Positions 56,926 to 64,000 of a stretch of 64,000 nt of DNA are shown here, piece after piece. Under the pieces are notes generated by a model. That model had not been told where the DNA came from. It worked only from the letters and a program-made list of their open reading frames with translations, and did no database searches. The position numbers were made by a program, and so were the translations under genes. Source of the DNA: Xylogone sp. PMI_703 (Eukaryota > Ascomycota > Leotiomycetes); contig JAJTUQ010000002.1 in the NCBI GenBank assembly GCA_021399445.1, positions 2,356,001 through 2,420,000 on the forward strand. Direction: 5' to 3'. Numbering within the stretch: position 1 is the stretch's first letter; each line of letters opens with the position of its first letter.

Positions 56926-58447
56926 TTATTCCTCATCTTCCGGTTGCTCGAAGAGGAAATTTGCCGCAAGCTCTTCATTCTTGTCGCATGCAAAATATGC
57001 CTGGATTGCTTGGTCTCTCGGGAATCCAAGACGACATAACTAGGTGCGTTAGCAAGTAAGCATAGGGGCAAAGAGTAAGTGAACTTACACGCTCAATCGC
57101 TTCACGCTCTTCTTCGGTCACGCTAATAGCCTGAGCTCCTGGTGGAAGCGGTGCATCATTATCACCATCTTCACTGAGGAGTTGAAGGAACTGATCGGGA
57201 TGCTGCCCAATTAGTTGTGCGAGCTGCGGGTTACCGGCGCTAACTTGTTGAAGAATGGGCTCAAGCATCTGGGGTTGTTGTTGAACAACTTGTCGGAGCT
57301 GTTGAAATTGAGGATTGTTGCGTAGAAAATCCAGGTTTCCAAGACCTCCTGCTCCCGCTCCAGCACCGGCTCCAAACAGGTTGCCAGATCCACCACGGGC
57401 TGAGCCACCTTGGCCTGCATTCGCTGCTGCTTCAAATAAGTTTACAGATTCGTCGCCGCCCTCACCTGCACCTCCTGATGCAGATGGAGAGGTTGGTGCT
57501 TGGGCGAAAGTAGCAGGGGATTGGGGTTGTCGTTCTTGTAGAAGGTTTTCCGGGATACCCTAATAGTATTCTCAGCGCTGCTGGTCGGTTCCAACGATCT
57601 ATTTTACTCACAGTTAAGAGATATTCAATAGCACGCTCTGAGTTATGAAATGCAGCACGCATAGCTAGTTCAATTTGCGATCTCTCAAAACCCATGCTTT
57701 CCATTTCTGCGATTTGCGCTGCTAGTTCAGGCCCCATTGCCAGTCCTGAAGACTGGGCAGCAGGGGATGTGGTTGCGGCGGCAGCTCCGGCAGGAGAAGG
57801 CGTTGATGGTACAGCGGGCGCAGTAGTCCGAACAGCCTCGGGAGCTTGGGGGGGGGCTGGAGTTGCTTGTTGCGCTGGGGCAGGAGTTGAAGGAGCTTTT
57901 GGGGCCGAAGCGGAGGCAGCAGGGGCAGCTTTTGGCTATACAAATCTTTAGTAAATATTCGACTACACATTCTAACACAAGATGCGCTATAAGTGTACCT
58001 TTTGGATCATACAAACAATGAATCCCTTCTCCTCAATCTTATATGACTCAACAGTATTTCCATCTTGTAGAATCTTGCCTATCAAAATAGTTAGAACCAA
58101 ACTGTGGAGCATGAGCATGAGTCGTTTGGGCATACCAGAATAGATCAACTTTTGTTGAGAAGCTTCCCATCCTTTCTCCTTTGCTATCTTCTCTTTAACT
58201 TCTGATATCTAAATATCACTCATGATTAGCAATGTTTTCTTAGGCTTTGCACTACTCTTGCCCATAGTATAACCCATTGACAATCCTTCAAATCTAAGTA
58301 TAAAGAGACGTACAAGCTCTGTCGGCTCAGCTTCGATAACGAACTTTTGCTGCTTTAAATCCTATTTTGAAACATGCGTTGTCAGTTATGCGCATCGCAT
58401 GGTGTTGATGAGGGGGACCTTCAGCTAACCTTGAAAGTAAGCTTCAT
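56926..58447 (-). CDS. RAD23: RAD23 ubiquitin-shuttle / nucleotide-excision-repair protein
   Basis: Carries ubiquitylated proteins to the proteasome and stabilises Rad4/XPC in DNA damage recognition. Exons 58447-58430, 58361-58314, 58208-58136, 58078-57999, 57935-57612, 57559-57089 and 57039-56926 encode 375 residues. Domains are: UBL at 1-75 ([28 protein letters not shown]); an Ala/Pro-rich linker; UBA1 at about 142-182 ([20 protein letters not shown]); a Gly-rich segment; the XPC-binding STI1-like domain at about 245-300 ([27 protein letters not shown]); and UBA2 at about 333-372 ([20 protein letters not shown]). The first exon is six codons long and uses a GTTAGC donor. The four-domain order is exactly that of the family. 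Confidence 0.96.
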
Positions 58448-59181
58448 GGTTGCTACTATAGCCTCCAAGCTATCACTAAATTTCCAAAGACCGCACTATT
58501 CTCGATGATATGAGAGGAAAGTTCGCTTTGGCGATGGAAGGTGACGCTGGGTATAGCGGACTTTGAACAGTTCTATGTTGATGAGAGAACAAGGTAGCTG
58601 GGCCGGAGCAGGCACGTAAAGTCATCGCCTCCCGCCACGGATGGTGGGCTGGATTCGCTTAGTTAGCGCCATAGCTAGCGTCCGATTGCCATCAGGCTGC
58701 AGGGCGATACGACGACTCCTCATAACTCTTGTCGGCTGAACAGTCTGGACCTGTCAACCTTCCAAAGCGGAAATACCAGAAAGCGCCTTGTCAAATACAT
58801 GCGTAACACTATGAGGTATTGACTATGAATTATGTTTTTTATACGGGAGACGCCTTTTCAATCTGCTTAGCAAGTTATCATATTTTGCCTCACCCATTGT
58901 GAATATCAGAATCAATAGTACCAAACGATCAAGTGTCGTTAATATTGTTCATTTCATGATTAAGTCTTCCTTAATCGTAGCATCGTAGCTGCCAATACTA
59001 TCGCTAATGGTATCATCAACACATAAGGAAATTCGTTCAGTCACAGCTCCAGCCTCAATCAGCTGGTCTGTATCGGGTATACCCATTAAATGCAGGACCG
59101 GGTGGTCCACGTAACATATACCCCACTCTATCTTTTCCTTTTTTAACCTTTTTTATTTTCCGTTTTGATATATTTCCTTTT
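58448..59181. other. Intergenic region upstream of RAD23
   Basis: About 730 bp with the RAD23 promoter and the 3' end of the membrane-protein gene. No gene is seen. Confidence 0.5.
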
Positions 59182-60615
59182 TTATACCTCCCAAACCCTT
59201 CCCAATGTTAACATGTTTGGTGTATTTCTTCGAGAGCTCTTATTACTCATACCCCGAGTCAGGCTACTCCGCGGTCCTTGTCCAAGGATCCAGTCTGGAA
59301 TTGGCGGTGTCATCTTTCTTCCCTCTTCTATTTCTTCTTCAATCTTTTCTCTGTCTTCTTTTTCCATAGCCCTTCTAATGCTGTCCAGGCTGGGACTAGT
59401 TACTAGCGAACGGTTGGGTAAACTCCCGCTTCTCATCCTATTTAAGGGTATGATGCTCTGACGATCCGAGATCAACTGTCCCGCACCAGGAGCCGCTGTG
59501 ACAATGGTTCCTGGAGTTGCAGCTGGAGGAGGTGTTGGAGAGTCTGATCTGAATAAAGGATGAATATGAGCTTCTCGTAAGCTACCATTAAGGCTCGGTA
59601 CTGGCGAGATGTTCCCAGTAAGTTCACTGCGACTCGTGACAGGACTAAAACTACGGCTCCTGGGTCGGTTAATCAACGCTGGCTCTAGTTCTAGAGGGTG
59701 TCCGGGGCTCGGGCTCCTGCTAGCGGTAGGACTCGCGGGTATCGTTTCCAAAAGTTTTGGGTTCGATGCCGATGCTTTTAAAACCGTTTGACGATGTTGA
59801 GGCTCTACTGCAGAGGTATCCCAGGAATCAAAACCTTCGTCGATCGATGAAGCACCATCACGGTACCCAGAGTCAAGTGACTGTGGCCTCTTCGTTGATT
59901 TCTGGCTACCGGCTATGATTCTCACCTTAGTGGCGATTGGTCGCACAACAGACGACAGAGAATTCCGCATAGACGATTCCCCGCTTGAAGCTGGCCGTGA
60001 TTTCGAACCAATAGAGTTACTTCCACTGTGATGACCAATTTCTGAAAGGCTCTGGACCTGGCTCTTCATAGAGTCTTTTATCGCCGATAGACTATAACTT
60101 GCCGACTCTGTTTGAAATGGCTGGACTTGTTTGTGAAAATCGGACCTCTGGATCAAAACAACAGCTGTTATGTATATCACCTGACAGAGCAAAGAAACAA
60201 CCCAAAGCCCTAGGGCGCCAGCTGCCAAGTGTTCTGTAGATGAGCTCACTGTTCGAGAAGGAAGGTCTGAAGTTCTATTCCTTATCACGCCCAGACCTAC
60301 AACTGTGACAGAAGCTGACAGAGCGCAAAAAGCTCCACAGAGGCCAGCCAGGATATAGGTATACTGGCGACCATGTCCGAAATCTTGAATGTGAGCTCCA
60401 TCACGATATCGAAATTGTCTGGCAAACAAGACCGATAGCAGACTGATATCAATAAAAGTTAGAGCAGTAGCAACGATTTCAACTTGACCAATATTCAACT
60501 TGACATGAGCATTGGTAAGTGTTATTGCAAATATTAGGTTAAGTATTGACATGATAGCCTCGCTAAGCAAGGCAAACAGCCCTAAGGATATGATGATGCT
60601 CCGAGGAACTGCCAT
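59182..60615 (-). CDS. Four-helix membrane protein with long disordered tail
   Basis: Single exon, 477 residues, family not recognised. Four hydrophobic segments lie in the first third: about 6-34 (IIISLGLFALLSEAIMSILN), 44-65, 85-111 (YILAGLCGAFCALSASVTVV) and 128-154 (LGLWVVSLLCQVIYITAVVL). Both termini are probably cytosolic. Between helices 2 and 3 is a conserved-looking RQFRYRDGAHIQDFGHGRQY loop. Residues 155-477 are Ser/Pro/Arg-rich and disordered (SRSPSPGH, RPRSRSFSPV, SSLTRGMSNKSSRRN) with many kinase-like sites and one acidic helix (REKIEEEIEEGRK). Four helices plus a phospho-tail recall tetraspan or MARVEL-like plasma-membrane organisers, but no signature is present, so that is only analogy. 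Confidence 0.8.
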   Translation of the reverse strand: MAVPRSIIISLGLFALLSEAIMSILNLIFAITLTNAHVKLNIGQVEIVATALTFIDISLLSVLFARQFRYRDGAHIQDFGHGRQYTYILAGLCGAFCALSASVTVVGLGVIRNRTSDLPSRTVSSSTEHLAAGALGLWVVSLLCQVIYITAVVLIQRSDFHKQVQPFQTESASYSLSAIKDSMKSQVQSLSEIGHHSGSNSIGSKSRPASSGESSMRNSLSSVVRPIATKVRIIAGSQKSTKRPQSLDSGYRDGASSIDEGFDSWDTSAVEPQHRQTVLKASASNPKLLETIPASPTASRSPSPGHPLELEPALINRPRSRSFSPVTSRSELTGNISPVPSLNGSLREAHIHPLFRSDSPTPPPAATPGTIVTAAPGAGQLISDRQSIIPLNRMRSGSLPNRSLVTSPSLDSIRRAMEKEDREKIEEEIEEGRKMTPPIPDWILGQGPRSSLTRGMSNKSSRRNTPNMLTLGRVWEV

Positions 60616-63600
60616 AGCGGCCGAGTAACTCGTCAGCTCTATGGCAGTGTTGGTGTGATTAATTATTGCAATGCAAACTATAAATGAGCGACCGATTCGA
60701 GACCGATTGCGGATATCTTGATAGCAGAATTGCCGCTAAACGAACGTAGGTTGAATATCTCCTAAGGCTGCGGTCCCGCGAGGTCGCTCTAAAGTGTGAC
60801 AACTGCAGAGGGACGTACCGGCCCTTTTCCTCGTATCTCGACGATCTTAAATTGAGGTTGTCCTACCACACCAATGCGATAAAAGAATGTTACTAAGATC
60901 CGGATGGGTTCGCCGACTATGGGATTTCCGGACTGTTGTCCTGTGGTGTAGCTCTGTCGCGGCTGGCGGATTAGGTCGACATAGACAGCAGCGGCTACTT
61001 GCAGACGAGAAGCATAACAGTGGGAGGGATCAATCCTACGTATAGCCAACAGCACAACTGAAAGTTAGGACTGTCCCCAGTTTCCAATGGCTCCAGGTTA
61101 GCAATGTTTGCACAAGAGCCTGAGCAGGGTTGTGTGTGTTTGAGGTCCTTTTTCAAACACAGCAGCACGTGGAACACTTGTAGGCAACTGATAGACAGTC
61201 TACTTATAAATCAATGACCCCAGGAAACAAACGCCCTTGGAATTGCAATTTAAACCTGGGGAAAGGGGCGTCAATTGGTATGTATCTTTTTTCAAACGAA
61301 TGTGGGAGTATTTATTTTTTTTCTAGAAAAGAGGGAAAAAAGAAAAGAGACAAGTCCTCAATTCTCCAACGGAAAGGTCCATAGTATCTATATGGGGGAG
61401 GGTGGAGAGGGCCACAGACGAACGCGTCGCGTCCCCATAAGATTCCAGGGCTACTGTTGAGTCTCTGCCCACCTTGCCCAGACAATCCTGGCTACTTGAA
61501 TTTCGTACCTTGGTTGGGAAGTTCCCCGCGAAGACCTTGTTCCCTGAGCCAATGTATAACCCGCGGCAGTTAAGATTGAAAACGGGTTCCGTTAAGACCA
61601 ACTGGCCCCTCGACGGAATGGTCTGGGCTTCTGCCAGAGGGCATCAGCCGTGTGGGCTGTTTAGCTTCCAGGCACACGACAGGCGACGGAACCCGGGAAA
61701 ACCAATAGACCGGGGCTGTGATTGGAGCCGTGCAAGCGTTGCCCCGATTTATCTGAGCAATAGAAAGGATGACGGAAGGACTTCTGCAGCCCGAGGACGG
61801 CAGAACAATGCGTTATTTTGAGAGGAGCGAGCGTGCCCGAAGCCGATTTGCGGTCGATTGGAGATGATGGCGGACAGAAAGAGCGGGCTCTGTTTCCCTA
61901 CTTGTAGGACTTCCCAGCAGTGAAAAAAGAAGCATGATCCGGGTGTGACTGCCAACCCTTTCAGGCCCTAAACCCGCGATGAGTTGTTCTATGAATGGCT
62001 GGTGTGTTGGCTTTCACCGCAACCCTTACCAGACTTTCCTTCAGCTTCATCCCCCTCGCCGCGAGTACTTGGTATTGCCATCCGGATTCTAGGCCGGGTT
62101 GAAAAGAAGAGTCGGAACTGGAACCTGACCACCAGAGGATGTAGCGTACCTGCATACTCTCACCTGTTGCAGAGCAAGCACCCAGAAGCCATGTTTCCTT
62201 AATTGCTGCCGCGATCCACCGGCCCCCCTTGGAGCACGGGTGGGAAAGAGGATGACATGCGTCTGTGCAGCGTCAGGATCAGCCTTGCCAGGCTCTTTTA
62301 CTTTCGCTCCAGCCTAGCTGGGCGCCTTCTGTTTCGCTACTGTACGGAAGCTACACCCGCGGTGCAGTTAGTAACCCATGGCGCAGGCAGGAATGCCAGC
62401 ACGCCCAGGTATTTCACCCAGGTCCGGTTCAGGAACCGCCAGGGTGCCAGGAGCCGGTATGCCGGTTCGGGAATGGTCGGAGCACGTCAAAGTATCGTCT
62501 GTCACTCCGTAGCTTCTGTCACAACTGAAATTGCGATTCGATCGAGATCGCGGACGCCTCTGGGCCTCTAGAAATTCTGGGGCTTGATTGAAAAAAGCCT
62601 CATGCGACGGATGAAGGGCACCCAAATCAGTCCGCCACTTCTGGGGATGCCTTTCCGTTTGATTCTGCTTTGCACTTATGCACAGTACAGAACCGTGTGA
62701 AGACTACTCGACAGGTTCATCTGAAGAAATGCAGCATAGATCCAAACTCCGGCTACTGGTCGTACTCGATCCTCGTTCTTGAAAAACAATAACGACGCGG
62801 AAAACTGCAACCGGCGACTTGGTTAATTTCTCATGTAATACTTACTGTACGTTCCTGCAAGTTCCAGACCCTCTTCTGTCGAAAATTTCCAAGCACGACC
62901 AAAGTGGGCTCCTAACCACCATGCATGACGGCACGAATCAGTAGAACAGATGCATCATCCAGTAACAACCCACATGGTGGAGAATCAGTGACGTGCGAGA
63001 GAGGATTTTTGCGGCAACGACGGCGCACACTGTCAATATTATTCATTCCATATTATTCATTATTACTTGGTTATTGTTGTTGGGATATTTACGGAGCAGA
63101 AACTCGGTTGACCGGTTGTTGATTAAATATCAGGTCAGCTTACAATTGGTGCTTAGTAGTACAATGGATTCCCATGGCCGGGACTTGTATTTCTCCGTAT
63201 ATATATAGTAATCACAGTACAAATTGATCTACTTCGCACTGTTCATATGTCTGTCCTAAAGTAATCAATTTTCACCTGAAAAAATTATCCATTGAGTGGA
63301 GTAGTGGAAGTTTCTTCGAGGTGTAATAATGACTCGTATCCGCAAATGCAGGTCCGGATTTAGAAGAAGATTTTTAAATTAAGGTGGGAGCCAGAGCAGA
63401 GGGGTTGAATCCGGCGCTAGATTATTCATACATCTTTCCCCACCTTCCCTCATTCCATGCCCTTTTCCGATCCCAACTAGCTCTAACCAGCCAAGCTTGA
63501 TAAGAGGGATCTAAATCAAAACAAACAAATACAAACAATAAACAAAGGTGCAGTGCGGGACGAGATAAAAGGAATCGATAAATGCAAGTTGGTTATCCAG

Positions 63601-64000
63601 GATCAATACGAAATGCACAATAGATTACCAGAATGCCCAGATCTGGGCAGGCTGAGTTGAGTTGAGAGGGAGTTTGTCCGATCTGGCCTTTGCTGCATCG
63701 TGTTCTACATGGACGGAGTCTATACTGCAGCTACATGCGGGAAGAGCTGTACAAAGGTACCCTTTTCCCGAATCACGCTATGAGTTAAGTGTGGGTGCAA
63801 CTAGTTCCCTTTCTCTCCCTTTTCCCCTGTTCAGAGGAACCAGTCTGCTCCAGTCCTATGCAGATATTTCGTTTGCAACTCCTGTGTGTCTTAATAGATC
63901 ACGTGTAGCTGCCGTTGAGTAATATCTTGATGTCACAGTCACTTGCCTTCTCCTTGTAGAGAAATACAGAACCTTATTTTTTCTAAATTACATTGAACCG
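60616..64000. other. Terminal gene-poor region
   Basis: 3.4 kb without a supported gene. 61400-62600 looks richer in GC than its surroundings and has several short open frames, none with a domain. 62820-64000 is AT-richer. No transposon, RNA gene or telomere repeat is visible. Confidence 0.45.

Noticed and set aside
1..64000. tRNA, rRNA or CRISPR arrays
   Set aside because: Looked for tRNA B-box words with matching A-box and acceptor pairing, and for regularly spaced repeats; none was convincing.

Overview
The window is nuclear DNA from a filamentous ascomycete (Pezizomycotina). The evidence is spliced genes with short introns of about 45-130 bp and mostly GTAAGT/GTATGT donors, CT-rich tracts ahead of start codons, fungal-only families (Ste12, cellobiose dehydrogenase, fungal alpha-dioxygenase, short heme-thiolate peroxidase) and many head-to-head or tail-to-tail gene pairs. 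A Leotiomycete-like fungus is my guess from gene style; the sequence does not prove it. Almost every model below was assembled by hand from the splice sites, and each listed exon set keeps an open frame from ATG to stop.

Layout, left to right. 1-1046 (-): 5' part of the STE12 transcription factor, cut by the window edge. 1047-8085: 7 kb with no convincing gene. 8086-10049 (+): monocarboxylate-type MFS transporter. 10050-15169: gene-poor stretch with two copies of a small hairpin (MITE-like) element and many GTAC-type motifs. 15170-16995 (-): conserved protein with a possible split galactose-binding fold. 17513-18822 (+): AOS1, SUMO-activating enzyme subunit. 18963-20107 (-): BMT5-like rRNA methyltransferase. 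21655-24828 (+): secreted cellobiose dehydrogenase with CBM1. 25173-27216 (-): alpha-dioxygenase-like heme peroxidase. 28252-29035 (+): short heme-thiolate peroxidase. 29964-31355 (+): F-box protein. 32789-34224 (-): AT-hook protein. 34225-38683: 4.5 kb of unusual composition. 38684-41867 (+): SET2 histone H3K36 methyltransferase. 42827-46124 (-): secreted GH35 beta-galactosidase. 47105-47913 (+): LURP-one-related (LOR) protein. 48222-49271 (-): SWI5 recombination mediator. 49844-50908 (-): eIF6. 51819-54590 (-): RGG- and P/Q-rich nuclear-type protein. 55347-55727 (-): a tentative small gene. 56926-58447 (-): RAD23. 59182-60615 (-): four-helix membrane protein with a long disordered tail. 60616-64000: no recognisable gene.

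The window mixes housekeeping genes (SUMO activation, rRNA modification, ribosome biogenesis, chromatin, DNA repair, ubiquitin shuttling) with an accessory block at 21-29 kb. That block holds three different heme enzymes: a cellulose-directed cellobiose dehydrogenase, an alpha-dioxygenase homologue and a heme-thiolate peroxidase. The last two share one divergent promoter region. Since an alpha-dioxygenase makes fatty-acid hydroperoxides and heme-thiolate peroxidases consume peroxides, this pair is the best candidate here for a new functional module: a two-gene oxylipin system resembling, in separate pieces, the fused dioxygenase-P450 enzymes of fungi. That functional link is inference; the gene identities rest on visible motifs.
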